DNA from: Vitrella brassicaformis
Lineage: Eukaryota; Sar; Vitrellaceae
Direction of reading: 5' to 3'
DNA length: 64,000 nt
Assembly: GCA_001179505.1 (NCBI GenBank)
Contig: CDMY01000243.1
Coordinates: 253,987-317,986 of the forward strand
Position 1 is the first letter of the stretch, and each line of letters opens with the position of its first letter. The position numbers were made by a program, and so were the translations under genes. The notes under the pieces are model-generated. The model searched no databases. It was not told the origin of the DNA and was given only the letters and a program-made list of their open reading frames with translations. Of the stretch, positions 1 through 11,666 are shown piece after piece.

Positions 1-278
1 NNNNNNNNNNNNNNNNNNNNNNNNNNNNNNNNNNNNNNNNNNNNNNNNNNNNNNNNNNNNNNNNNNNNNNNNNNNNNNNNNNNNNNNNNNNNNNNNNNNN
101 NNNNNNNNNNNNNNNNNNNNNNNNNNNNNNNNNNNNNNNNNNNNNNNNNNNNNNNNNNNNNNNNNNNNNNNNNNNNNNNNNNNNNNNNNNNNNNNNNNNN
201 NNNNNNNNNNNNNNNNNNNNNNNNNNNNNNNNNNNNNNNNNNNNNNNNNNNNNNNNNNNNNNNNNNNNNNNNNNNNNN
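1..278. other. Assembly gap (N run)
   Basis: Unresolved bases; nothing can be annotated. The last exon of the first minus-strand gene ends at 434, so its 3' UTR may run into this gap. Confidence 0.99.
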
Positions 279-433
279 GTGGCTTTATTCGTGCCTGTCT
301 GCCTGTCTTTCTGTCTGTCGTGGGTGTGGGACTCATGCGTGCGGGTCAGTCAAAAGCAACAAGCAAGACAGACATAGAGATACATATATATGGATGTTGT
401 TATCCTCGGTTGATGCGTGACATGCAGGGCCGT

Positions 434-1380
434 TCACTTCTTCCCCTTCTCCTTAGGCGGCACGTAGTCTGTCAGATAGACAGCACAGCAACCAGGGAAA
501 GAGACACAAGCGAAATCAGTCGGTCAACCGTTGTGGCGCCCACGACTGATAACTAACTGCATGAATGCGTACTGACCTTTGTGACCTGGGAAATAAAGGT
601 GGTGTGTGTGTATTTCTCTGCCCTTCCTGGCCTCCTTGGCCGCCTTCTTCTCGGCCTTCTTCTCGGCCTTCTTCTCGTCCTTCTCGGCCTCGAAGCCGTA
701 GGTGTAGTCGAAGGACAACTGGTCGAGGGGAAACCACTTAAAAGCGAATTGGAGGTGCTACACACACACACACAGATAGAGAGAGAGAGTGTGTGTGTGT
801 GTGTGTGTGAGCATTCGTCTTTGCACATCATCCATAACATGCCTGCGTATGTGCTCACCCCCTTGTCAGATATGCAGATTGGGTCCTCTGAAGTGTTCAC
901 TGGAGTGAGCCCCATCGAGGTGCAACTTTCGATGCACCAACCCTGCACACACACACGCAGAGAGGGAGAGGGAGAGAGAGAGCACATCCACTCATCCATC
1001 CATGTGTGCAGGCGGCCGTAGCGCATATGTGTCTGTCGGTCGGTCGGTCGGTCTGCCCCATTCACCTTGCCTTCGGAGGGGTGGGCAGGTTTGCCTGTCG
1101 TCGATTGCCCCCAGGTGGTTCTGAGGTACCTGCACGTTCACCCACACACCGCACCCAATTGACGACATCACATATCCCCTCCCCTCCCCGCCCGCCCCGC
1201 CCACGTACACCCGCTCGACGAGACACATCTTTGGGCGGCCCCCCCTGTCTCTGAGACAGGGTCCCCATCCTCCTGGGACGTGATTGTACCCGACGCCGAC
1301 CATACTCCAGTGATGGTGATGCTCAACTGTCGGTCCGACTGGACCTTCCTCGCACGTACATCAGAGAATGACACAGTCAC
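434..1380 (-). CDS. Hypothetical protein, or 3' half of the adjacent secreted-protein gene
   Basis: Four minus-strand exons can be read. The first covers about 1380-1210 (ends CVSSSG before a gtacac donor). The second is near 945-870 (GWCIESCTSMG...ISDKG before gtgagc). The third is about 755-585 and holds a charged run with repeated EKKAEKKA. The last is 434-468 and ends DYVPPKEKGKK and TGA. The junction from HK into DYVPP keeps phase (AAAG|gtcagt, ctgacag|AC). No family is recognised. The apparent ATG at 1380 overlaps the TGA of the upstream reading frame (ATGA), which is implausible for two independent eukaryotic genes. More likely a short intron joins this to the 1377-2947 gene and the product is one secreted protein with a Lys/Glu-rich tail. 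Exon ends other than the last one are uncertain. Confidence 0.5.
761..808. repeat. (CA)n-(GA)n-(GT)n compound microsatellite
   Basis: Alternating CA, GA and GT dinucleotides lie inside an intron directly upstream (in minus-strand sense) of a tag acceptor. They supply a pyrimidine-poor, TG-rich acceptor tract, as in many introns of this window. Confidence 0.9.
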
Positions 1381-2947
1381 CCATTGTGCCCATACATCGT
1401 AGCAGACACCGACTGATGTGTCCTACGATGTATGAAGCCATCAGATTGACCTGCAAAGTAGGGGGTCTCTGCGGGGGGGCGGCGGTCGATCTCGTCTAAA
1501 GAAGGCATAGGCGGAGCGCTGGGGATTTTTCGTGAGTAGTCGGGGTTCTCTGCGGGGGGGCGGTGGTCGATCTCGTCTAAAGAAGGCATAGGCGGAGCGC
1601 TGGGGAACTCGGGGTAGAGCCGGGTGTGATTGGCCGGCTTGTGTTGTTGTTCAAAGTCCAGGAGCACCCAACACGACTCTGCATCTTCTTTGGGTTTCCG
1701 AGGCGGAGGCATGTTCGAGGTTCTCGCAAAGGGGTGAATACAGAACTGTCCTTTGCCATTGACGAGCTTGTGGACGTCACCTCCTGGGCACTTGGACTCA
1801 AACATCATCGTGTTGATGATCGCGTCGATGCTCTGGCATTCCCCCTGTACACACAACACAACACAACACACAACACATAACCGTTCCATCCATCCATCCA
1901 TCCATCCATCCACACACAGACAATCTCACTCACCATGCCGACGGCAGGAGGTCCGTTCAGCTTGTCGATCACACATGTCGCCCCCTTTCCCGAGCAAGAT
2001 TTTTCCTTCGACTTGTACTTGGCCCCGATCAGCGTAAAGTAGTGGTTCGCGATTCTGTCCTTCTCCGGACTGGAGTATGGCTGCTTCCTCAGTTTTTCCG
2101 GCGGCTGCTCCTGTTTCGACTTGTCGTACACGTTGAAGACCACCTCGCACAGGTCCCTGTACGTCTCATCCTGGATGAAGGCCCCTGCCACAGAGACGCA
2201 CAAAAACAACTGTGTCGTGGCACTGTACTTTCGCGTCAGGCTGGCATTAGGCCGGCCCACTGCGTATGTATGTGCACCCACCTGTTTCAGCTGTCCTGAT
2301 GGAAGTGGAGCGCCCCGTCTGTTGGATGGTCGTGGCTAGGTCCTCAATAGCCGTCACGACATCGCCCGTTGCCGTGTGTGCGGCGGTGGCCATCGCGTGG
2401 GCGGCGGTACTCGCCGCATGAGCGGCCTCGGTGATGCTCTTGGCCTTGCCGAGTGCCGTCTGCAGATAGGCAGCCGACATGGATCCACCTGCAGCCGTCA
2501 CCCCACCAGATTGCTGGATGAAGGCGTTTTCCTCATCAGAGGGCGGACACGAAGAGGTATCCGCACCTGCACACACACAAGCCAACAACACTTCCGGTCC
2601 ATCCTTACGCAAAGCAGGAACGCGCCAGATCAACACGTGCACAAGAGCGCCGGGCTTTCGCGCCTACCGATGCATCCACCCGTCTGTATTTGGCCAGTGC
2701 CGTGCATCGCTCCTCCCACCGCGCCAGCCGCACCGTCCTTGCCCTGGACCGCGTCGGACACCACGTCACTCTCCTTGGAGGTGGGATGCTTGGCCTTGGC
2801 GAGCGTCTGCGTGTCCTCGACGAAGCTGTGAGGGCACGTGGACTTGTTGTTGGTGACATGGGCTTCGTGTCCCGCCGCCACCTCTTCCACATTTGAGGCT
2901 GCGGCATTGCAGAACAAGATGGCCGCCAGGATGGCAATAGGCGCCAT
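1377..2947 (-). CDS. Secreted protein with tandem SAPPMPSLDEID repeats
   Basis: The start at 2947 gives a clear signal peptide (MAPIAILAAILFCNAAAS, cleavage likely after NAAAS), so this ATG is preferred over the longer open frame upstream. Exons in order: about 2947-2670, 2565-2285 (Ala-rich helix with AAHAASTAAHAMATAAH), 2185-1937 (CEVVFNVYDKSKQEQ...SCSGKGATCVID), and 1850-1377. The last exon has two 27-residue repeats, SAPPMPSLDEIDxRPPAExP, from an 81-bp tandem DNA repeat. It reaches TGA at 1377-1379 but may instead splice onward to 434. The function is unknown; a signal peptide with scattered cysteines suggests secretory-pathway or extracellular location. A promoter-like TAGCTCGCA motif sits about 50 bases upstream of the start. 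Confidence 0.7.
1391..1434. other. Perfect 12-bp inverted repeat with 20-nt loop
   Basis: The arms catacatcgtag (1391-1402) and ctacgatgtatg (1423-1434) are exact reverse complements. The hairpin lies in or beside the last coding exon of the secreted-protein gene and overlaps possible GT donor sites, so it could affect splicing or mRNA 3' structure. No function is shown. Confidence 0.7.
1461..1608 (-). repeat. 81-bp in-frame tandem repeat (two copies)
   Basis: Two copies about 81 bases apart share a long identical core containing gatctcgtctaaagaagg. They encode the 27-residue SAPPMPSLDEID repeats. Near-identity at DNA level, including the third positions in the core, suggests a recent duplication. 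Confidence 0.85.
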
Positions 2948-3525
2948 GGGAGCAGCTGGGGCGCCGACAAATATGACACACGGACCAGAGCGGTTGGGGC
3001 TAGCTCGCAGACGATCAACGGAAACTTGTATGCCCGAATGAGGTCTCGAAAACCTCGCCGCTGCATCTGCCTCCACCTGACGGCTATGACGATGTGCGAT
3101 TTGCAGTGGAAAGCCCCGCGAAGCGCCGGGGGCGTCCTCAGCTGCCCGAGATAGAAGAGCCTTTCCACGACAGCTACGTCCCTGCAGAAGAACACACGAG
3201 CTGCACGGACGAGCGGAGTACCCGCAGTGTACAACAATCCCCACCTGTTGGCGTGAAGACTCAACCCAGACCAACTGAAGCGACCCGCTGGCCGACCCCA
3301 ATATATTGGCCGACCCTCATCCCATGAATCTATGAAGATGACCAGTGAAGATGAGGCAGATGAAGATGAGGGAGAGGCAGGGAAGATCGAATCTCTCGAG
3401 GGATTCCAATTCACATTCATGGGCGAACAAATGTGGGTTGCGACAGATATATATGTGTGAGGACATGAACACAGTCTACTGGTATGTAGCAGTGCAAGCT
3501 TGGCTCCCGCGCATCACATGATCAG
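2948..3525. other. Intergenic stretch between two minus-strand genes
   Basis: This holds the 5' region of the secreted-protein gene (motif at 2998-3009) and the 3' flank of Dis3. Minus-strand frames stay open across it (to about 3420), but they have no homology that I can recognise and read through the promoter-like motif. I see no supported gene here. Confidence 0.6.
2998..3009. promoter_or_regulatory. Candidate promoter element (ggctagctcgca)
   Basis: This variant of the window-wide GCGAGCTTAGCTCGC motif lies about 51 bases upstream of the signal-peptide ATG at 2947. Similar copies at a similar distance precede the Dis3 and TFIIE beta starts. Confidence 0.45.
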
Positions 3526-6500
3526 CTAGACTGCTGGTTTCTCCGCCATCCCTTGCGCGTTGCCAAACATCTCCTTCTCCACTTGCTGCCGAGACGCCTC
3601 CGCAGCCTGCACACATGCAGTCAGAGACACAGATAGATATAGCCACCCACTGATTTGCTGTGCGATCGACCCACCTCGTAGGAGAGGATTTCACTGGGAG
3701 AGCTCTTGCGGACCATCTCGATCACCGTGCGGTTCCTGAAGTCGGTGTCGTCCGCCCTGATGCTCACCAGCAGGTGATCGAAAACAGATATCGTCGTGGC
3801 ACTCGACTTGTGGCTCAGAGTCTGAGAGACACGCAAAGCAGGGAGTTCGGGCATCGCATCGCACCGCATGAAGGACAACACAGACACGACGCAGGCACCT
3901 GTTTGTCTTCGTCGAATGTGTAGTCGGCTTCTTTGAGCAGCACCACCCCTTCGATGCCGAAGCGGGGGATCGACACCTGCACGCCGTTGCGCCGCACACG
4001 CACCACCACTGAATCAGCCGTCGATGGGCCCTGCAGACAGAGGGAGGGGAGAGTGGCACGAATGTCGGCTGCACATCCGTAGACAGGGTTTGAGTGAGTG
4101 CGGTAGGTACCTTCTTCTTGAAGTATATGTATGTGTGCAGGTCGACGGATGCCCGGCCCGCCCACTGCGCATTGCGGTGCTTGACGTTGATAACGTCACA
4201 CTGGTCCGATATCTGACCACCAACACCACCAAACACACACCGTCAGGCAGGCTGCCAGCGGTCGGTCCATGTCTGTGGTGCCCGGCGGCGTGTGTGTAAC
4301 CCACCTACCCGGTCTTTGTGTGAGAGTTGGTCTGGGAGGCCTTCGATGTTGAGGCCGGCAGCCAACAGCCGATGCACCAACACGTCCGCGTACCTGTGTA
4401 CACGACACATATGAAGGCAGGCAGGCCAATCCATGTGTCTTGTGTGATTGATGGCATGGCGTACCTGCGAATGGGTGAGGTGAAGTGTGTGTAGAGGTCC
4501 GCGGCCAGGCCGTAGTGGAAGAATTCCTGACGATCCACCTCACTCGTGCAGAAGTACACAGCCTGACCGATAGATACATACCACACACACGACACACCAG
4601 GCATTCACCATCAACGACTCCAACCCACCCCCCCTCCCCCCCACAGCACAGGTGCATGCAGCAATACATCGACATCAATGCATGTATGGGTACCTGGTTC
4701 ATGCAGCGTGTGGTGAGTATCCGAACCAGCTTGTTGAAGTAGGCGTCATCGCCCTTGACGGCACGGTCCAGGGACTCCGCCAGCTCCTTGGACGAACCAT
4801 ACCTGACCCAACAATCGACCGACAGAGCCACACAAGCCATCCATCCATCCATCCGCGTGCCTCTCTCTGTCCATCTGTCTGCATCACAGCAGGCTGGCCC
4901 ACTTGAATTCGGTGAATCCGTTGGATGCGAGGAGCTTCTTGAGGGCCTTCAGGGCGTCCTCCTTCGGCGGCGGGTGACGCCTGCACTCATCCAGCCATCC
5001 AACCATCCATCCATCCATCCAGCCATGCAGAGATGCACTCCCTCCCTGTGCACGACCCTCCTGTGCTGTGAGTGCGTGTGCTGACTTACCGGAGGACCGA
5101 GTAGAGGGGGAACTTCTCGAGGATGAATGTAGCCACTGTCGAGTTGGCGAACAGCATGAACTCTTCCACCTGACAGACAGATATTTCGATAGGTGGGTCG
5201 GGTCGGTGGGGAGGTGGGGATTCATGACTCCGCGCCCAACGTACCAGTTTGTTGGTCTCCCTGAGTTGGTACATGGCCACGTCCGTCGGGTCGGCCGTCT
5301 CAGAGTCCAGCTCAAACTTCACCTGAACCACACCACACAATGAATGCATACCGGCCGGCCGGCCGCCTGCGTGTCTGCAAGCGGGCTGCCAGTGTGGTGT
5401 GACCTACCTCGGGTGAGGCCAGTTCGAGCGCCCCCTTGGCCATTCTCCTCCCACGAATCTGCCGGGCGAGATCCAGCAAGATCCGCAGGTTGATGGCCAG
5501 CTGGCTCCTGACCATATGATATGGCCGCACAAGAACGAACCAGGTGAAACGTTCGAACATGTGTTCTGATGGGTTGTGTTCGGTACTTACTTGTCATTTG
5601 GGTCGTCAATGATTGCCTGCGCCTCCGCGTAGGCCAGGGCAGCACTGGACCTGTGAGAGAGAAGCAGACAGACAGACAGACGGGATGGATGACTGTGTGG
5701 ACAATCGACGGGCACATAAGGGTGGTGGCTCTCACTTGATGACAGACTTGTGGAATTCCGTCTTCTTGACTTCAGCCTGGTGCAAGCAAGGGACAGAGAG
5801 AGCCGGCTATCCATGCAGACAGAAGCGGGACTTGACCCCCCCTCATCTACCTACCTTGGGTGTCATTTCCCACAGGACAGAGAATGCAAGCCGCTGACGG
5901 CCCCCACTGCAAAACGAGAGCAGCCGGCCAGCACCAAGTTAGTGGCGGGTGGTTGTGTTGTAGTGCATGGCTGGCTGGCTGGCTGGCTGGCTAGGGCGGG
6001 CACTTACACGAGTGAGCAAAGGTCGGTGGTGAGGAGGCCGGGCAGCATGTCGGTTCTCTTCTCCACCAGATACACCGTGGTACACCTACATCACATTCAT
6101 CCACAAACGAATGTCAGTCACAAGACAGATCGTCCACCCACCCACTCACTCACAAACTCACCTTTCCGCGGCCTCTTTATCGATGGCAGTGTCCGGCTTG
6201 ACGTAGTGCGTCACGTCCGCAATGTGAACACCGATCTACACGCCAGCACGACAGACATCAGCAAGGATGAGCCCGCCGCCTCAAGTACTCACTCGTGCAG
6301 ATATATACCCGGTAGTTGCCATTGGGAAGGTGCTCGACGCTGAGAGCATCGTCAATGTCCTTGCAGCCTTTGTCAGAGCAACACACACGCATTCCACTTT
6401 GCCCTCTCACCCAACCACCGCGCTGGCTGCTGCCTCCCTGCCTACGTCTGACCTGGTGGGTCGATAGAGCAGACGAGTATGTTTCGGAGATCCAGCCGCC

Positions 6501-9450
6501 TCGCGATCTCCTCTTCGGTGATCTAATTGATGGACACATAACACACACACACATACACAGAGGAATGGTTTTGTTTTGTTCCGTGCACGCACGCTGTACT
6601 GACTTGGAAGTCTGCAGGCGGCAGGCACTTGAGCACCGCCTCAGAGAAATCTCTGACACAGAGAGAGAGAGAGAGAGCCATGCAGAAGGAGACAAGAGGC
6701 GCCTTCCTCTCCCCGTCCCAACTCCGCCTCACCTGGTGATGACGCCATGCTCCTTGAGGATGACCGCACTGCACACCACACCGATCGACACAGCAACAGA
6801 ACACTCATACATACACAGACTGACCGACCCACCTCTCCGTTGCCTTGTCTCCAGTGTCGCCTAGAATCGACACCCAGTGGCCCTGAGTGGGGGAGTGGAA
6901 GGGAGACACACATCATCATGAGCACGCGGCTTCGGCTGTCTGCCTGCCCCATCGACCCGACCGACCGACCCGTGGGTATCTTGAGAATCGGTCCCATGAG
7001 TCGATGGCAACCACTATACGCTTGTTGTCCAGCTGGTGGGAGTGCCGCGTCTGACAAGTGCGTGTGTGTATGTCTGTGCTGTTTGGGTGCGTCCCTCCCT
7101 CCCCCTCTCCCATTTCTTACTTTGATGATGATGTAGGGTATCCTTGGGTCAGCGGGGATGAAGTACCGCTCTGTGGTCACCATGGCGGACGAACCCACCT
7201 CTGCACGGCGCGCATCCACACACATACACATACACAGACGAGCTCAGATGGAGTTGTTGTCGTGAATGCATTGGCAGGCAGGCAGCCAGCTGACTCACTC
7301 ACTCCTGAAGTCGTCCAGAGGTCTGAGGGACCCGCAGTACTCCCGCCAACCCCTCTTGATGACCCCTACTACCTGCAGACGGACCAAACAAACAAGGCAT
7401 ATGTGTGTGTGGCTTTGTGGCTTCAGACAGGCTGCTTCCGCCCGCCCTCCCTCCCTCCCTCACTGACCCGTCCCGTTTTGCGTTCGGCCCCCAGTGCGGC
7501 TGCCTGCCCACCAGCTGCGGGCTCCACCTCCATCCGGTCAGCCTCGGCCGCCTCGTCCTCCTGCGTGTCATCCAGGAACTTGTCGTCCTGCAGGGCCCAG
7601 CACACACAAACACACTTATGGATCGGAGAGGGGAGGGGAGGGGCAGTGCGGTGGGCGGTGCAGACAGACAGACAGACAGACGGACTGACCTCTCCTGTGT
7701 CGTCGGCAGCGATGAGCTGGACGGCCACCACATCCCCATCCACAGCACGGTTCAGATCCTGGCGGCCATGAATCCTCACGTCGCCCTCAACCCCTGCGCA
7801 CAATAAGGAAGGGATATATGTGCCTTGCCTTGTCCCTGCCTATTTGCAACTGACCTTTGCAGGCCACATAGCCCTCGAAGCACGTCGTCCGGTTCATGCG
7901 CAGCACCCCCTGAATGAATGAATGAAGGCCACACCCACCGGCGTGTGTGTGTGCATACGGGGATCCTCTATCCTGTACCACGGCACCTGGTAGAGTTCCT
8001 TGAGCCTGATCTTGTCCCTGATCTGCGACTCCTTCATGTGGGGGGGGAAGAACCCCTTGGACGGTTCCTTGGGGGTCTCCAGGCGAGAGGGCGCCACGCC
8101 GGCCTCGTCGAGCTCGTCCTCATCGCGCAGCTCGTCTTCCGCATCCTCGCGCGACTGCACAGCACACAGCCGACCGACATGCACATACATGTGAATGGTC
8201 TCTCTGCGTGGTGTAGTGTACGAGTTGTGCGAGCTTCTCCCCCGCGTTGGGGAACTTGTGTTTGAGCATGTCGACGTACTCGTAGATGGTCATGGTCGCC
8301 AGGCCCTCCGCCGCAGCCCTCGCCTTGTTGCGGGCGTCGTTGGTCAGCAGCAGCACACGCTTCGATGCCGTCGATGCATCATGGCCCAGCAGCTCCTGCA
8401 CAGAGGCCGGGTGCCGGGCATACCTACACACACACATGCACACACAAATGCACACATGCACAGACAGAGCGGTGCAATATATGCATGTAATGAGTGTCTG
8501 TCTGGCATCTCACCAGTGGGCAGCCACACGGATGGCCCGGTCGTTGCGGTCGTTGACCGTCTCATCTGACATATATGACGACACACAATGAGAGAGAGCA
8601 TGGTGCTCTGCTGCCACACCGCGTACGTACCTGCTTTTCTCGACACATTGGTTGCCGAGAAGAACTCATTGCAGAAGACATAGAACCGCCGGCTGTCGTC
8701 TTTGGTGTCGACCTGCATGGCGTCGGCGTCATGACCTCTGTCCCTCTTGCGGTCCTTTATCTTCTGCACCGACTCTCGATACCGATCCTGACAGACAGAC
8801 AGACAGACAGACAGTCAAGCCACCCAATCAGCCCATATATAATGAGCCTGTTAGCTACCGCCATATATCTGCGTGTGTGGATCCATTCATTGCATACGTA
8901 CCTGCTGGTCAGCCTTGCAGAGTGACCGAAGCCGCGCATACGTCTGCAAGTTCCGATGACGGACCTGGCGAAACACACACACAGCAGAGGTCAACCAACA
9001 GGTGTCTGTCACGCCTGCCGTGGCAGGCATGTTCGTTCTATGAGTCGATGGTTTTCTTCTGCTGCTTGCTTGCCTCGTTGAGCACTGTCGAGAGGATGAC
9101 GACGTTGTCTATGCATGCATCTTCCATGAGGAAGTCGATTTGGTGCAGCACCACATTGGTGTCCAGCAACAGCAGACTCTCATCCTCACTGAATGTCAGG
9201 ACGCCTGGTGCAACAACCACACCGCCCATCCATCCATCCATCCATCTATCCATTGCATGACAAACATGCCCTCTGTGTGTGTGTCTGGCACCGCACCTGT
9301 GTTGTGCGTCGCGTCGCACACAGGGCAGCCGAACACGCCGCACCAGATGTCATCCCGGAGATAGATCTCCCTCACGATCTTCCGGATCTTGCCCCTCCGC
9401 GTTTTCCGCAGGAATGTGTCAATCCGCTTGTCCTCTGTATCCACGTCCAT
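3526..9450 (-). CDS. DIS3: Exosome complex exonuclease Dis3/Rrp44
   Basis: Catalytic 3'-5' exoribonuclease and endonuclease of the RNA exosome, acting in nuclear and cytoplasmic RNA decay. About 32-34 short exons translate to the full family architecture. The N-terminal Cys motif ([11 protein letters not shown]) is followed by the PIN endonuclease domain with its acidic residues in [23 protein letters not shown] and TNDARN. Two cold-shock-like regions follow ([32 protein letters not shown]). The RNB active site [14 protein letters not shown] near 6470-6320 carries all four catalytic Asp. Next come [20 protein letters not shown] (4563-4316) and the S1 domain (4213-3676). The TAG stop is at 3526-3528. 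I prefer the start MDVDTEDKR at 9450; an in-frame ATG at 9501 exists but abuts the promoter-like motif. The intron 8965-9073 must be GC-AG. Family identity is very secure; some exon ends in the 8200-7900 region are uncertain. Confidence 0.95.
8965..9073 (-). other. GC-AG intron in Dis3
   Basis: The conserved PIN segment reads ...STVLNE then [13 protein letters not shown]. This continuity requires splicing at GAG|gcaagcaagc to cgccag|GTCCG (exon 8902-8964 follows). No GT donor keeps the frame, and reading through reaches a stop at 9038. Confidence 0.85.
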
Positions 9451-9501
9451 GCTTGGCTTTTCTGCGAAGAGCTTGAAGTCCCCACGTGGCCCGAAACCCA
9501 C

Positions 9502-9512
9502 GCGAGCTTAGC
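9502..9512. promoter_or_regulatory. Candidate promoter element (gcgagcttagc)
   Basis: The element lies in the 178-base gap between the divergent Dis3 (9450) and small membrane-protein (9628) start codons, 52 bases from the Dis3 ATG. Confidence 0.45.
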
Positions 9513-9627
9513 GGAACGGCCCTTCCCTCTTTTCCTTCGAGCTTCGTCGCCATGCTGAGGAGCTCTCCACGCTAGCGACCGGAGAACCGCCTCGCCAGTT
9601 GTCGATTTTGGGCGTCGGCACTCATCG

Positions 9628-9894
9628 ATGGGCTACAAGGGCTACAAGTGGCTTGCCCCGATTCTTGGCCCAGCAGAGGGCTTCATCTCGCTGTTCGGCA
9701 AGTTCATTCTGTTCGCACCTGGCGCGCTGTTCATCATTGGTTACGCCTTGTCGTGGAAGATCTCGCCCGAGACGACCTGGATCCACGACATGAGGGCGCG
9801 GACGGAGAGGAACGTCGACAAGTACGCCCACCTCACAGACCAGTGGAAGGACCACAACGAGAAGGTCTACAGGTGGCGTCAAGTGGATGAGTGA
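9628..9894 (+). CDS. Small one-exon membrane protein (88 aa)
   Basis: An uninterrupted ORF begins MGYKGYKWLAPILGP and ends VYRWRQVDE. Residues about 17-43 (FISLFGKFILFAPGALFIIGYAL) form one hydrophobic helix. The rest is a charged, probably helical C-terminus (MRARTERNVDKYAHLTDQW). There is no signal peptide ahead of the helix. Size, single helix and basic/acidic tail would suit an accessory subunit of a mitochondrial respiratory or ATP synthase complex, but I do not recognise the family. It is divergent with Dis3, and its lack of introns is unusual here. The TGA is at 9892-9894. Confidence 0.75.
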   Translation: MGYKGYKWLAPILGPAEGFISLFGKFILFAPGALFIIGYALSWKISPETTWIHDMRARTERNVDKYAHLTDQWKDHNEKVYRWRQVDE

Positions 9895-10417
9895 GTGACC
9901 GATGGATGGTGATGAGGATGATGGGACTTGCTACTTGTGACTTGGCGCAGCTGAGCCCACTGTTCAGAGCTTTTTCGTTCTTCTGGTGCGCTTGGTGGTT
10001 GACGCGATGGGTGCGTGGTTCTATCTGGATGTCATGTCATGCTTTGTGAGTGACTGACTGACTCACTCAGACGCTTTCATGTTTGTGTGTACAGCCGCAT
10101 TGCAATCAACCCATGCATGTGTCATTCATCTCACTCCCTGTGAGCACGATGCGAGAGTCGAACCGATTCACACGTCGAAACACAGCTCTCTTACTAAAAA
10201 AGGCATGCATGGCACACGCGATGACACACACATCCCATGCTCGCGTGTCTGAAAGGATCGGTCGGGACCACGCGAGCATTCTCCACGTCTGTCTTCTCAG
10301 CCGATATGAGTGCACCGGTGGTACAGACGTTGACACAAGCGGATTAACCACACGGATCCCCTCGAGTACCAATACAGCAATCAGACAGAGACCCACGTTG
10401 CTAGCCACAGCATATAT
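9895..10417. other. Convergent 3' flanks without a gene
   Basis: Between the plus-strand small membrane protein and the minus-strand TFIIE beta gene I see only 3' flanking sequence with short GACT and CACA repeats. The minus-strand frame that is open here is the read-through of TFIIE beta past its stop. Confidence 0.6.
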
Positions 10418-11541
10418 CAGCTGCCGTTGAGCTGCGAGGATGGATCGAGCTTGTCCAAGATGTGAAGATTGTGGATCTTCTTGCGACCCCTGCACACACA
10501 CATCCATGCCATGGATGCCGATCCGATGCCAAATGACTGCCGCGTGCAGAGCAGAGAGACAAGCCAGCCTCTGTGTTCTCTGGTGCTGTGCTGACTGACT
10601 TGAGGAGGTTCTCAGGTCCGCCCCGCTTCCGCTTGCCCGTGGCCGCCTCCTCCCTGTTGAGTGAGTGATAAATCACGCGCACACGGTGTGGTGAGATACG
10701 AATTAACACAAATCACACGCGTATGCATACGCCAGCAAAGAGGCCAGCGAGCATACCTCTGTGGCATGACAGCAGGTCCCAGCCGCACTCCCAGATCACG
10801 CGTCACGACATCCCACGAGGCAGGCTTCGACTGCAAACACACACACACCCCAAGACAGCAATCCGTGCGACTGACTCATCCGTGCGACTGACTCAATGTG
10901 CGTGGCCGTGCGTCTGTCTGATGCTGACTGACCTCCTTCCACAAGGTTTTGATGTCGTCGTCGACCTTGCTGCTCTCCACCACCTCCTCCGCCCGGGGAA
11001 AGAGGCGGATGCCGTTGAGCTTCATGCAGTTGGGGCACCTGTTGCCGTAGAGGGGACACCCGCCGCCCGCCCCCGACCTGCCTTGGCCTGGATTCTCCTT
11101 GCACTTGAGTTTGGTCTGCTCGTTGGACTTGCGGATGGCGCGTACCTTCCTCTCCCGCAGGAACTGGTTGATCCACTGCTCCACCTCTGGCCGCACCTCG
11201 GTGAGGTCATCGCTGACGGCGATGCCGTTGTCGCTCTGGTTAATGAGGTTCAGGAGGTCCTCCTGCGTCTTGACGTGAGGGTAAGGGCTCGTGTAGCTGT
11301 AGAGCCGCGTGCCGGCATCATATTTGATCTTGGGGTTGGTCGTCATCTGCTGCAGCAGCGCCGTGTGGGTGCTGATCTTCTCGCCGATGCGCTGCTCGAG
11401 GTCTGAGAGCTTCAGTGGCCGCTTCTCCCTCTTGAGCTCCTCGATGATCTTCATCAAGAGGAAGCCAATGGCCTTCTGCGACGAACGGTCAGCCGCTGGC
11501 GACGGAGAGGGAGAGCTTCGAGCATCCCTCTTGCTCGACAT
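10418..11541 (-). CDS. Transcription initiation factor IIE subunit beta
   Basis: Component of the RNA polymerase II pre-initiation complex. Exons: about 10935-11541, 10757-10833, 10600-10654 and 10418-10489. The first exon begins MSSKRDARSSPSPSP. It carries the winged-helix core (KAIGFLLMKIIEELK, then PLKLSDLEQRIGEKI, then NPKIKYDAGTRLYSYTSPYP), the second winged helix (DLLNLINQSDNGIAVSDDL), and a PLYGNRCPNCMKLNGIRLFP segment before DDDIKTLWKEV. The end (TGKRKRGGPENLLKGRKK then IHNLHILDKLDPSSQLNG) matches the basic tail expected of TFIIE beta. The start is 53 bases downstream of the near-palindromic promoter-like motif; a longer frame would read through that motif. The gene is divergent with the giant CCP-like gene, with 125 bases between start codons. 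Confidence 0.85.
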
Positions 11542-11593
11542 GATGGTTGCCACGCAAAGTCTCTTCGTTTCGTTTTTTCTCGTTTTGTCGTGT

Positions 11594-11608
11594 GCGAGCT
11601 TAGCTCGC
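11594..11608. promoter_or_regulatory. Candidate promoter element (gcgagcttagctcgc)
   Basis: This is the fullest copy of the motif and reads almost identically on both strands. It lies in the 125-base space between the divergent TFIIE beta (11541) and CCP-like (11667) start codons. Confidence 0.5.
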
Positions 11609-11666
11609 CAAACGGGAAAACTCCACGGGGCTCGAAAGGGGGAAGACACACGCTGCTAACACCGCC

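Noticed and set aside
2605-3420. Long minus-strand open frame of about 270 codons upstream of the secreted-protein gene
   Set aside because: It overlaps the signal-peptide exon in another frame, reads through the promoter-like motif, has an Arg/Ser-rich composition and shows no recognisable domain.
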